A stretch of 64,000 bases of DNA from Pratylenchus scribneri (taxonomy: Eukaryota; Nematoda; Chromadorea; Rhabditida; Pratylenchidae), in NCBI GenBank assembly GCA_030063045.1, contig JAQSEB010000001.1, forward strand, positions 4,278,001 to 4,342,000. Direction: 5' to 3'. A program made the position numbers and the translations under genes. Numbering within the stretch: position 1 is the stretch's first letter; each line of letters begins with the position of its first letter. Positions 36,772 to 49,800 of the stretch are shown here, one piece after another. Under the pieces are notes generated by a model. It was not told the DNA's origin and ran no database searches. It saw only the letters and a program-made list of their open reading frames with translations.

Positions 36772-36933
36772 CCTCTATTAGTGGCCTCGGGGCTATTATT
36801 TCAGAGAGAGATCCCTCCAAAAGTAACAAAAAATCGTATTTTTACTTACTTAAAAATTTTAAAAATGGGGGACTATTTATTAGAGAAGAGCTTCTGCAAG
36901 AGGAGGCGGACCTATTATAGAGGAAATATGGTA
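36772..36933. mobile_element. CCGTA MITE with TA target site, copy 4
   Basis: Flanked by TA. The left end is CCGTATTTCCTCTATTAGTG and the right end is the inverted CTATTATAGAGGAAATATGG. It lies downstream of the STAT gene. The rest of 36557-37287 is AT-rich with nothing recognised. Confidence 0.75.
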
Positions 36934-37287
36934 ATTTAATCACAGAAAAAACACTTCTTTTTGTTTTGAACGCCCAAAAAATATATCCATTCCATCAAAT
37001 TTTTACACCAAATTATTTTTAGTTTTTTTACTAATAAATTTTATCTATTTGTTTATGCATTTTATAAAAGAAAGATCAATTTTTACTGCGTTTGACTAGA
37101 CCCGAAAATGTGGAGAAGAGTGAAAAATATAAAATAATCGACAATTTTAGAGGGAAAAATTGCCATTAGGGGAATATAATATAGATGGGGTATACGGTAT
37201 GAGGGATGGGTTCATTTTGTTCAATTTCGGTTCCGTTCCTTCCAATTTCCGTCCATTTCAATCATTCTTCCATTCCGAATTCATCAA

Positions 37288-37442
37288 TCAACGTTTTCCT
37301 GCCTGAACTTGGTAGGAAAGTTTGAACATTTTCTGGAATTGGACATAAGGATCATCCTCCGGAGGTGGAGTAGTAGGGGTGGTTGGAGTTGTTGGAGTGG
37401 TTTCTGGAGGAGGAGGCACCGTCATACCGCCTTCAATTTGGA
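37288..37442 (-). pseudogene. 3' fragment of the modular secreted-protein gene
   Basis: This 155 bp stretch is the same as the end of the last exon (46845-46999) of the gene at 46845-50496, including its stop codon and Pro/Thr-rich tail. It stops at the duplication junction, where U1-70K upstream DNA begins. It has no promoter, start or remaining exons, so it is a dead by-product of the duplication. Confidence 0.93.
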
Positions 37443-37848
37443 GTTTGCGTCGTTTAAAACATTATTGGTTTAACATTCATTTATTAACGGTTCTAACTTT
37501 TAATTGTTTTCCAACATGCTCATGAAAACATTATTCATTGGTTTTTTTGGTTTAATTCTCTGTAAGCCGAAAAAAGCTAACTAAAACCGCGGTTTGATAA
37601 AAATTAATAAGACATTTTATCCAAATCGATTTTTTTCATTTTTCATTTTATTTATTGATTAAAGAACTTGCTTATTAATCGAACGAACCGCGGCCGCGGG
37701 ACCCCGATCCGATCCCGATTGCGACAGAAATCCGAAAACCTAAACATATTAAATGAGCAAAGATTATTCTCTTTTACATGCTTGTATTTATTAAATTCTA
37801 AATTAAGATATTCAATGCTTAAAAATTAGTTTTACATTTAGATAAAAA

Positions 37849-39374
37849 ATGACTCAATTTTTACCGGAAAATTTACTGGCACTTTTTGCACCACGTCCAC
37901 CCATACAATACAAACCACCGCCTGATGAGCTTTTCGTTTACCGAAAGCATATGAGCTTATCTGGTATCGCTGAACATGTGCAGGAATTTGAGGTTATTCA
38001 AAATAAAAAAAATTATAATACCTAATAGTAATAAATGTAATTATTAGGACCCAAAGGATACACCGCCAAAACCTCACATCGAAACCCGGGAAGAGAAACG
38101 AGTTCGAAAAAGGAAGGAGAAGCAGGAATTGATGGCCTACAAAATTGAGCAGGGAATAGCCACTTGGACACCGGCTGCCAATCCGAAAGCCACCAGCGAT
38201 CCATACAAAACAATATTCGTTGCCAGAATTGTAACTTTTAGTTTAAAGAACTTCAAATATAATAAAATTTCAGAATTACGAAACATCCGAATCCAAATTG
38301 CGTCGTGAATTTGAGAAATATGGAAAGATTAAAAAGGTTTATTTTAATTTCAATTATTTTAAACTTAAATTTTAACTGATAGATTGTAATGGTGCATGAC
38401 AAGAATGGAAAACCCCGCGGCTATGCCTTCATTGAATATGAACACAAATCGGATATGTCTGGTAAATTCAAATTTAACCCTCTAAAAATCGAAAATCATT
38501 CTAAACATTTTTCACTTATAAAATGCGAGAGCTGCGGTCTGGTAAGATAGGGCGCCACTTTTTTTCGGAAAACAAAAACATTTCCTATAAACTTTCTGAC
38601 CAAAAATTGGCTCTATCGCCCCAAATTTGCAGCGCCTGATGAAGGCCAAACATGTATTGTTGGCACTTGCTGAAAACAAGCCACACACCCAACAAACACA
38701 ATTAGAACTTTGAAAAAACACGTAGGTTTGTTTCACACTCACACAGACCGGAAAAGGGTAACACATTTTTTTGAAACCTTTTATTCCTCAATTTTTCGAA
38801 TCTCTGGGTTTAAAATATGTTTGGTAAGTAGAAAAGAACCCTAAAAAGGTAAGGCTTCTGCTGCCCAAATCACCTCAAAAAGGCAGGTTTTATTTAATCG
38901 CACTCTTTAAAGGAATAAAATGAAAGCAGAACCTAAATAAGAACGGGTAAGGGTAAGATTCCAAAATGGTAAGAATAAAAAGACGCGGTCTTTGTTAGAA
39001 GTAAAATGGCGCAAAATCGACAAAAACAAAAAGGTAAAAAATTTCAGCGGCATATAAAAAAGCTGATGGCATGAAAATTGACGGCCGACGTGTGGTGGTG
39101 GATTATGAACGAGGTCGGACCAAGAAAAGTTGGCTACCTCGCCGTTTAGGTGGAGGAAAAGGTGACACTCGAAGAACGAAGGAGTCCAAGGCTGCGCTGG
39201 CCGCCAAAGAATGGTCAGTGAAGTTGTGGAATTTATTTAAATAATTTCCGAAATTTAAGGGAAGCAATGATGAATGGCAATGGCCGAGGCAGTCGAGAAA
39301 GATCAGCCACCCGTTCATCCTATCGTCGAAGCCGTAGTCGTTCACGTGACAGAGATCGGGACCGTCGACGCTGA
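37849..39374 (+). CDS. SNRNP70: U1 small nuclear ribonucleoprotein 70 kDa (U1-70K), copy 2
   Basis: Exons are those of the first copy plus 9551: 37849-37992, 38048-38230, 38274-38336, 38383-38461, 39048-39213 and 39260-39374. The 249 aa product appears identical. Upstream DNA is shared for 406 bp and then changes to the truncated secreted-protein fragment, so any promoter element further upstream is lost. Confidence 0.95.
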
Positions 39375-40167
39375 TGAGAAGAAGAACAATTTGAAGAAAG
39401 AATGGAAGATTGACATGGTAAGGATATGGATGTTTGATTTTGTTAAGGTTTGGAGTATATATTTTCGATAATATTTTCATTCACTAACTTTAAAATCCAC
39501 ATTTAATTTTTCACATTCGAATAAAGTTGTTCAATAATAAAATTAATTAAATTTTATATATATTTTTTGGTGGATTAATTCCATTTTATTTCGATTATTG
39601 AATATAAAAAGCTATTATTTAATGGATTTAACTATTGGCTAAAAGCCATCTCATCCATTTCCATAGTTTACATCATTCATTTATGGTCATCTAAACAAAC
39701 AAACATTGGGAAGGGTCATTGCAAAATTGTTTAAAAAGCAACGACCTTTGACCCTAAATAAAAGAATTCAACTTCCCATTTTGTTGGTTTCGTTTTCCCC
39801 AGTCCAAAAGCCTTTCCATTTTTAATTCGTCACAACCTTCCTTCCCCTATCGTATTCCCAATCAGCCAACATTCATTCTTATCTATTTTATGATGACTCC
39901 GGTGTCTCCTTTTCCTACCTTAAACCCCCGTATACATTCCTTCTCTTTGCCTTGCCATTTAGTTTAAATCGATCCTAGAGATAATAGGGAGGGAGGAAAT
40001 GTGCCGATTGTTTATGCTTTTAGCACTGGGAAATGGCCATTCACATTGACCATTAATGTGGCAATAAACCCAAGCCAAAAACAAAACGATAAAACCCCAG
40101 ACCGAAAACATATTCAAATATTTGAGTAAACAAAAAATATAAATTTAAGCTAAAGAACTTGGAAATA

Positions 40168-43100
40168 ATGGCAAAATTACTATCGGATGAAGCCTTCCAA
40201 AAACTACTCTTCGATCTGTTCTGTACATGGCACAATGTTCAGGTAACAAAATTTGCTTTGTTCTGCTGAAAATAATCTGGAAATTCAGCGCCATTATGAT
40301 CCGCCAATTACCCATACAGAGGAGGAGAAAATGGCCAAAGTAAATCCAAGAGAACAATTTACGTTTTCATATAAATAAATTGAAGGTAAAGCAAATGATT
40401 TGCAAATTGTTGGGCGAAATTGATGGCCGGGTTAAGCGCATTCAAATGATGTTATCCAGTACACAAGAGGGAGAACAAGTAATCCATCTTTATATAATGC
40501 AAAATTAACCAACAAAAATTAAAGGTTTTCATTGAAGAATGGTCAATGTTGACTTGGAATGTTTTGTGCATTACAAGTCGATTGCAAAATGAGCTCCAAA
40601 TATCGGTGAAATCGCAAGAGGACCGGGTCATTTTTAACAAATTGAATATGGCCCTTGTGGATTTGGTGAATAATTCAAGGTTGACATTCAGTAAATTTGA
40701 TCAATTAATTTTTATTTATTTGCAGAGCCGCACTCAGTCCCCAATCAGTGCATATGGATGCAACGTTCGATTTGCTGGCCAGTTCCCTGTCCGAAACAAT
40801 GCATATCCTTCATGGTCTTTATCGAACACTAAAATCCACTAGGCAAATGACCACCGATGAAGTCCAACAATTTGCACAAAGGTGTGCCCTAAAAATTAAT
40901 ATTAATTAAATTAAATTTAAGACTGCAATCATTTTCGGATGAAAATTTGAATCCTTTCGTCGAGCTGTTCAAGGTGAGCACTTTTTGCCATTAATTCACA
41001 CCCGCCAATGGCGGCCGCCCCCACCCACCAAAAACACATCTCGCATTGCAGTCCTACTGTAATGAACAAACGGTGCGTTTGTGGCAGGACTTGCGAGATG
41101 TCCAAATTGCATGGTAAAACCAATTTAAAATTAAAATTGGCTATAATTAATTTCTCATTTTCATTTCTAAAAATCATAAATCACTGTTTCAGTTTGATCA
41201 ATAAATGTTCTTTGCCAGTGGAGCCGGTTGTTCGGCTGGTCACCTTCTATTCATTCCAAATGCATAGGTTGGCTATATTGGCCGCTCGGTTACAAGTATA
41301 ATCTAGAATAATAATGATTAAGGAGCGGATTTTTCAAAAATGACAAAATAGATTTCGGAAATTTTAAACTAGGAAATTTTTCCTATTTTAATGCATTTTT
41401 CTGATACATTTTTCCCTAAAAAAATGCCAAATATTTAAAAATTGATTAAAAAATTAAGTCAAAAAAGGAAAAAAACCGTTCCCTAATAGTGTCATAGGAA
41501 CCAAATTATATTTAACACCACATATTTTAGGGATTTCGTTATGAATTGACAGTTAATAATCGACAAATGTTTGGCGACTATGACCCGGTTCGACCACTCT
41601 CGGACAGTGTTTTCTCGGCACTTGAGCTGTTGATGGCTGATTGCGGTTAATTTTAATTATTTTAATTGGTTTAAATTCAGTATTTTTTCAGTTTTGGCCA
41701 CGGAACCTTCGTTGAATCCAATTTTGGTGACCAACAATTTGTTCTCAATTAATTGCGGTGCCCTGGCCCGTGGCGTTGTTTTCAAACAATTTGATGTGCA
41801 AGTGGTCAGCGAGGAAACCGCAGAACATATTCAAGTAAGCTGAAATTCAAAATGTAAAATATTTAATTGTCGGAAAAACATTGAAAAGATTTTTAATGGT
41901 TCAACGTTTTTAGTTTAGGTTTAACCAATTTTAAATTTTGGTTTTGAACCTAAAACCAAAACCGATTTAAACGGTTTAATACTCTTTAATTTGAATAAGA
42001 ATTAAATGATATCCAAAAATTAATAACCTCTCTAAAATTAAGTCTGAAATGCGAAAGCAACGTTTACTTCAACAACCATCGCCAATAGCCCAAGTCCCAG
42101 CGGCAGCTTTGTTGGCCATGAAACCCACAAGTGGAACAAAACGATCCAATGCCCAATCAATGACAGGTTTAATATAAGATTTTATTATAATTAGGGTAGT
42201 GATTCTATGGGCAAAAAGTCAAAATTTTTGATCAAAAACCATAAATATGCAATTTTTCCATTTTTAATTGCATTTTTGATGCACAATTTTTACCAAAAAT
42301 ATACAAAATAAAGTTACTTTTACTTCTAATTATAATTAATATGTGAATTTCACAGATTCGAGTGGAAACGCCACGACTGCCCATAAGAAGAGTGATATAA
42401 ACAGCAAGGAGGTGGTCACCATTTACCCCGTCTTCAACAAGTAATTTAATTCATTATTTTATAAAAATAAAATTCACTTTCTAGTAAAAACCGCTATTGG
42501 GCTGCCAGCTACCCGCATCTCCTTTGCACAACCCGCCAGAAAGGCCGTCAATCCACCAACAATTCCTATCAGGATTTGTCGCCAACGGCGGTTGATGCCA
42601 AAAGCAACAGTGGAAAGCGGCCAATTTTCTACTTTTACATTCGGGCCACAATGTTCAGTCCATCTGGGCAATTTGCCGATGCCCACACCCTGTCCCTGCC
42701 CTTCACAATAGCCACTCGCCGTAATCAAGACTATCAGGTGCAACGGATGATGAGCTCGTATACGGCCACTTGCTTTTGGCTTTATGGCAACAATGTTCAG
42801 GATGGATTGCTCCTTCAATGGGTATCTAATGGGTGGGGGTGGGACCTCCGGAAAAATTTAAAAATTTTTGACTGGGGATGAAATAGAATCGATGGTCACT
42901 TTGGTTTAGAACACAGATAACTCCGAAAGACCGAAAGTTTTCCTAATTACCCAAAACCAAAAGTCCCGGAGTCATCCTTGCATTTAACCTCATAGAAGAA
43001 AATATTTGGGGAAAGATGGAGATAAAAATGTGTAAAAAAGGTTCTTCTTATTAAATTGAAGGGGAAATAATGATGTTTCGGGAGACGATTGCCAAATATA

Positions 43101-46100
43101 TCTATCGGTCGTCAAATCCTCATGGGGTAAAATGGGTAGGGGGTAGGGCAATCGGTAGCCAAAGATGTCGAAATACAGTGTGGACAGGACGGAAAATAGG
43201 CTAACAAATTGGAAAAAAAATTTGAGAGCATATTTTACAGGTGGACACCGCGATGGGCTGGGAGAAGTTCAAATTTCTCTTTATGCAACATTTTCGGGTG
43301 AATGCGGAAGTGGAACGAGGATTACAGGACAAAGACTTTGACTTATTGCAGGTAAAAATTAATTCAATTTAAAATTTATTTCATTTTTAGTACAAAATTC
43401 AATGCAATGATTGTTCACCGCCTACCTCCACTGTGCATGGCCATTTTGGAGAGCGCAAAATCACCTTCAAAAACATTCTCTGCCCACATTTACGCTATGA
43501 ATGCGGCTCAACCAATGTTCGATTCAGTGTTTGGCGGGGCCTGCTTGAATTGTTGCAACTTTTTCAGGTTTATAATCACAAAATTTTTGGTAACATTAGC
43601 ACTTGTGGCATCTTTTTTGAATCTAGTTTAAGCTAATTTTGTTTAATTTTATAAAGAAGAATTAATCCTAGATTTAAAAACGACAATTTTAGCTTAGTGG
43701 TTTGATGCTTTTTTTTTAAAATTTATGTCTCGGGTTCGAATCCTCTCCGAGTCAGATAATTTTTTTTCGGGCTTAATTGTCACTTTTAACCATTTTTATG
43801 AATTTTATTGAACATATCTGGTCCTAAAACAATATTTGCGCTGCCTAAATTAATAAATAAAAATAAAATAATCAGTTAAATTTTCACCAATTTTCAGGAC
43901 AGCAAAACTTGCGTTCGAAAACTCTGGGAGAAGAATTTGCTGATGGGATTTATGGAATTTGATCAGGTGAATTTCTTAATTTAACCTTTTTATAAACCAA
44001 ATTTAAAGGTTTCCGCCATTCTCGTCCCTTACAATTCGGCGGTAATTATGCGCCTCTCATTCGTGACCGGCGGAACAATTTGCATTACCCTAAAATCCAC
44101 AGTGCATTCCCAAATGGAAATTACGGCCGCCGCCGCCGCCCCCACCCAACAACCAACAATGCATTTGGAGCCATTGGATTTGAAGAAATTGCAGACCAAA
44201 AGTTTGGTGGAATATTTACGGGACATTTCGATGGCGGAGAAAATCAAATATTTGATCAATTCAAACAATGAGCCAGTGCACATCAGTGAATTATTGCTGG
44301 AGAAATTCTCAGAGAAGATTGGAGGTGGAATTGATGAATTGGAGACGAGCCGATGCATTTCCTCAAATGTGACCCATAGTGGGGATATTGATGCAATGCA
44401 ACAAATTACGTGAGTAAAACCATTGTGAATTAATTAATTTTGGATTGGTTAGAGTATTTAATTTGTAGAAAAAATTGAAATTGTCGAAAAATGAGTACAC
44501 ATATACATAGTCAAAATAATTGTGTAATTTTAATTTAAGTATTTAGGGGTTTGTATTTGTCCTACCTAGATTCAAGAACCAATAGAAAAACCAATTACGG
44601 TAGTCATAAATTTGTATTTCGGAAGGGGAATTCCAAAAATTAAGTTTTTAGGGGTGTATTTTTCAGAATAAATTTGAGGAAAAAACACAAAAAAAATAAA
44701 TTTGCGCGTTTTATGACCAAAATTACACCAAGAAATGAATAAAAATGAATATGCAAGCACAAAAAATTCACCTTCTATTATAGTTTTTTCAACGAAAAAT
44801 TCCTTTTTTCTTCCCCCGATTTCATATCGGAGGAGGGAATTTTCCTCCTTTCCGGGCACGCCATTGAGATATATAAACCATTGGATAGAACATAGAACTC
44901 CTCGGTCCTCAGAATACACTAAATAGTCTATTTTTAATTGTTTGCTCAAACTAAAGGATTTTGAACTGTTTAATCCGTGTGGATTCTGGATTCAAAACTA
45001 AGCGATTTAAACCAAAACTATATTCAAATGATGAATCTTCGAAAGAATATAAGGTTTATATAGATTTAGGATAACCACCGTCCACCCAAACCGTTAATTT
45101 TATTTGTTCATAAAATTTATTTAGTAATATTTTTACAGTTTTACCGCCATGCGAATTGCCGTCGTCACGTGTAAAGTGAAACCGCCGAGTGCGGATAATA
45201 TGGACTTTGAGGAGGCCCAACAACAGCCAAAAGGCAATTCGCCGGTTCCATCAAATTCAAATAGCAATGGATTTTCACCATTCAACCCACCTCCTTCAAC
45301 ATTTTATCGGCTCCCATCGGCCACCACAGCAAATGATGATTTTGTGCGGGAAGTCATTCAATTGTGCAATTTTTGGGGCAAATCCAAACAGGTGGGGCAT
45401 AAAAATTTAAAATAAATAATTATTTATGGATCTAAATTTGATAAAAATGACTGAATTTACCCCCAAAAAAAACTGAATTTACCCAAAATCTTTCTTTTCA
45501 GAAAAAAATTTCGTGGCCATAAAATTTGGCCAAATCAGGCTTCTTTAAGATTCTACCCTATCTAGCCCTAACATCTATTTATGACCGACTCATACGGCTA
45601 CAAAAATATATATTCTTTTTGACACATTGTCTAATTCAGTCATTTTTTAAATTATTATTAATTATTTTGTTGTTTTTAAAGGATTTAACCGCATTGCTTG
45701 AACAAGCGGCCGAAGAACAATTTGCCACACTCTCACTCAATTCCGGCTCATCTTCCCGAGCGCAGAGCATCTACCGAGAAGGCGGAGGGAGTTTGAGCAT
45801 TGAGCCGGGTGCCAATAATCCGTTGGCATTGTTTGGCCAACAAATTGTTGCCCAACCTTCGCAACCACCACCACAACATTTACTTTTCCAACAACAATTG
45901 CCGGCGGCGGCTGGTCCAATCCAAGAATCCGTCTTCCAATTTCCATTGGCCACCGTACAAAATGGAGGGTTGGCCACTCCTTCGGCCCCCTCCCAGCAAT
46001 ATCCTCCAACAAATGGCGAAAGGGAAATGAAGGAAATTGGCGAGGAGGAAGCGGGGGAACAAAGGCAATTTCCCCCTTTGAAAATGGGATGCCATACAAC

Positions 46101-46113
46101 AGAGATGAGATGA
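40168..46113 (+). CDS. STAT transcription factor (nematode STA type), copy 2
   Basis: Exons are those of the first copy plus 9551, changing to plus 9557 within the exon that begins at 44009. The product is 997 aa instead of 995 because the Ala run in the SH2 region (TAAAPTQQ in copy 1) has two more alanines. The frame is intact throughout, so both copies look functional. Confidence 0.85.
43682..43757 (+). repeat. tRNA-derived (SINE-like) sequence in STAT intron, copy 2
   Basis: Second copy of 34131-34206 carried by the segmental duplication, with the same A and B boxes. Confidence 0.6.
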
Positions 46114-46328
46114 CCCAAAGAGAAGGAAGAAGAAAATGCAATTGAAGAGAATCTAACAAATCAAAAAAAAAACGCAACTTGTAAATTAAATTTATTTTAT
46201 ATTTTTACGCATTTTTAACTTAGTAATTTTTATATTTTTTCAATAGTACACAATTTGTTTTTTCCCTAATTTAATTAATATAATTTTAATGATTCGTATC
46301 ATTCATCATTTGTTACACTACCGTATTT

Positions 46329-46490
46329 CCTCTATTAGTGGCCTCGGGGCTATTATTTCAGAGAGAGATCCCTCCAAAAGTAACAAAAAATCGTATTTTT
46401 ACTTACTTAAAAATTTTAAAAATGGGGGACTATTTATTAGAGAAGAGCTTCTGCAAGAGGAGGCGGACCTATTATAGAGGAAATATGGTA
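46329..46490. mobile_element. CCGTA MITE with TA target site, duplicated copy
   Basis: Second copy of the element at 36772-36933, carried by the segmental duplication rather than by a new insertion. Confidence 0.75.
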
Positions 46491-46844
46491 ATTTAATCAC
46501 AGAAAAAACACTTCTTTTTGTTTTGAACGCCCAAAAAATATATCCATTCCATCAAATTTTTACACCAAATTATTTTTAGTTTTTTTACTAATAAATTTTA
46601 TCTATTTGTTTATGCATTTTATAAAAGAAAGATCAATTTTTACTGCGTTTGACTAGACCCGAAAATGTGGAGAAGAGTGAAAAATATAAAATAATCGACA
46701 ATTTTAGAGGGAAAAATTGCCATTAGGGGAATATAATATAGATGGGGTATACGGTATGAGGGATGGGTTCATTTTGTTCAATTTCGGTTCCGTTCCTTCC
46801 AATTTCCGTCCATTTCAATCATTCTTCCATTCCGAATTCATCAA

Positions 46845-49800
46845 TCAACGTTTTCCTGCCTGAACTTGGTAGGAAAGTTTGAACATTTTCTGGAATTGGA
46901 CATAAGGATCATCCTCCGGAGGTGGAGTAGTAGGGGTGGTTGGAGTTGTTGGAGTGGTTTCTGGAGGAGGAGGCACCGTCATACCGCCTTCAATTTGGAT
47001 TTTGATGATTATGCTGATGTACATTTTGATGGCTAAAATTATGGGGAATTTATTTTTGGGAAGGGAATGAATGTGTTACTGTTGATGAGTGGTTCCAGCT
47101 TGGGGATGGCCTTCACAATGGCATCCAAAATTTTGCCAATGTCTTCGGGTTTTGCCTCCTTCAGAATTTTCAAAAGTGCCATCAGCAATTTGATAACCAA
47201 TTTGGCAATCTTAAATATATTTAAAGGTATAATTAGTGGTTTAAAACTAGAAGGTTTAAAAAGTCGATTTAAACTAGAAAAGTTTAAAATCTGGTTTAAA
47301 ACCAAATGGGATTAAACCTGTTTGGCCAGATCCACAATTTTTTGGTCCACCGCCTTCAATGCTGGCAAAATCACATCGTTCAGGGCAACTTTGATGATGG
47401 CCAACAATTGCAGTGCCAATTCCACCAGGGTCGGTGCTTTTGCCTTCAATTCAGCGGTGAATTGCAAAACTGAGGTGAATTTATTGGCCATAGCATCGAT
47501 CAGAATTTGGGCCGCCCCCTCCACATCATTTGCGGTCAATTTTCCCAGAATCATTTTGAGAAGGGCGGGCAGATTGGCTACAAAATTTAGGGATAAATTT
47601 TAGAATTCAATTCCTTTTTCTTTTCTACCTTGGGCACCGGAAATGACAACGTCCAATTGGGCCTGATCAGTGGGAAGGTCGGCCAGCACTTTGGCCGGTT
47701 CCGCAAGTTTTGCCATAACCGCATCGAGCAATGCCGTCAAACTGGCTTTCACATCCAATTTAACTGTGAAATAATGAAATTAAAGGAAAAAGACTGAAAC
47801 TGACTTTCAATTTTGAGCATCGCATCAATTTGGGGTACCGCCTTTACGAGGGCATCCATCAAAAGTTGTTTATTTGCTTCAAGGACAGCTTTGATTTCCA
47901 TTGCGGCATCCATGATTTTGGCACCAAGCTGAAAATATTTATTTATTGCGGTTTAAAACCTTCTTTAAACCTTGGCCAACAAATCCTTTTGAGGTGGTTC
48001 CAATGCGCCCATAAAAACGCTGGCCGTCAATTTGAGTTGGGCAGAGATGGAAACGATCAGCTTGAATATGCCGGGCGCCTCTCCTTGGAGTTGGGCCAAT
48101 GCCTGGGCAACAATGGTAACTTTGCCACTTTTGATGTCCTTCAACAGGGCCACCAGCCCATCAATGTCTTTTTGTTTGACCAAAACCATCAATTTGGCCA
48201 ACAAATCCGGCAAATTTGCTGCAAAAATGGGCAAATTTGATTATAAATTTCAGCCTTTTAGAATATTATTGTCAACAATGCCTAAGGGCTTTTCCTATTC
48301 ATCCTACGGTACTGCCACTTTTTGCGCCCCGTCACCTATCAATCAAATACTGTCCCAATTTGCCTTTTTAAACCATTCCTTTTCTTCTCCGATGGTCTTT
48401 TTACTGTTCACTTTATTGTTCTATTTTCATGTATAATTGTTAAATAATAATGCAATATAAATCAAAGTTCCCCTTATCCCTATCCCATTAATTGGGCCAG
48501 TGAGGGGCTTATTAGGGCTCTGGCGAAGGTTTAAAAGGCAAGGACCGGTACTTGTTTGTATTCCGGACCAGAATTTTTTGAATGGAGGGTTCCCCTTACA
48601 GGTGATTAGGGTTAGGTTTAGGGATACTTGAGATATAATAACCTATCTCTGAATGACCCTACCCTATATCGGATGACCCCTAGAGGTACACCTTTACTTT
48701 TCTCCAGTTGACCAAAAAAATGGTATGGGATAAAACAAACAAATACCCGAGAGCCTAGCTCCAGCCCTCGCCCTAAACCATTTTATCCCTAGAATAGGAC
48801 TAAATTACACAACCTTTCAACTTTTTGATCATCACATCCACATTCAGGTTAACATCAATTTGCAATTTTGCCAATAATGTCTTCAATTCCGCATCGACTT
48901 TGACTTTTGCCTGAAGATCGAGCAGAATTTTGACAATTGCCTCGGGCAATGGGAATGGTGGTGGCGTTGGTGGGGTTGCCGGCGTAGTTGGCGGTGTTGA
49001 GGGTGGTGGAGTGACCGGTGGCGGGGTGACCGGTGGTGGTGGGCCAAGCGAAAGGCTTTCCACCAATTGTGGGTAAACTGCCTTGATGGAGAGGATCAAC
49101 TCGGCCAGCGCGCCTTTGTCCATTGCGGCCAGCTTGGCCATCATAACCTTCACATCCACACTGGCTTTAAGATCAGCAATCAACTAGAAAATGTGAAGGG
49201 AAATTCTTAGGGGTCGTCCAAAGTCAGTTCCTACTTCCTAGATTGTCTCGGTTCTAAAACCCGGTTATCGGTTCTTGAAAAAATGTAGCCTTTCAATTCC
49301 GGTTCTCCTATTTTCGGTTCTAAGATCAAAAATTCCCAATTTCGATTTAAAATGTTATCGATGAACCAGAATCAATTTTGGACAACTCTAGTAATTTCAT
49401 CGGTAAGCCATTTTCCACAACTTGGCGCTGGACGAATTTTGCGCCATTTAACTCATCAAGGTCTAAATCTAAACTAATTTGGATGTTTTTTATCATCAAA
49501 TTAAAGAGCAGCGTGGCGTGAGCCTAGGCCTACTCTCTCCCCAAACAACTTTAGCCTTAGATTATGATATGACTAATAAACTCAACAATTCTGAACAAAA
49601 TTAAAACAAAATTAATATCATTAGAGATAACCAATAAGTCTGTTCTATAATTTGATTTTAAAAAAATACTAAAATGGGACAATCATAATGAATTATTATT
49701 ATAAACGCAAAATGCCATCAAGTTGACCCAATTCCAAGGGATTTCTCCAAAATTCCACAAAATTATTACCGTCATCATCAACGAGGCTGGTTTTGGCCCC

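Larger units (their letters stand above)
27892..37442. repeat. Tandem segmental duplication, copy 1 (9551 bp)
   Basis: This unit starts at GTTTGCGTCGTTTAAAAC and ends at CCTTCAATTTGGA, immediately followed by the start of copy 2. Offsets between matching positions are exactly 9551 bp up to about 34570 and 9557 bp after it, so the copies are colinear with one 6 bp difference noticed. The left edge lies 245 bp upstream of the GCP gene start. Confidence 0.97.
37443..46999. repeat. Tandem segmental duplication, copy 2 (9557 bp)
   Basis: Head-to-tail copy of 27892-37442. The only difference I noticed is six extra bases (two GCC codons) near 44124-44141. Its right edge lies inside the last exon of the intact modular secreted-protein gene. 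Confidence 0.97.
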
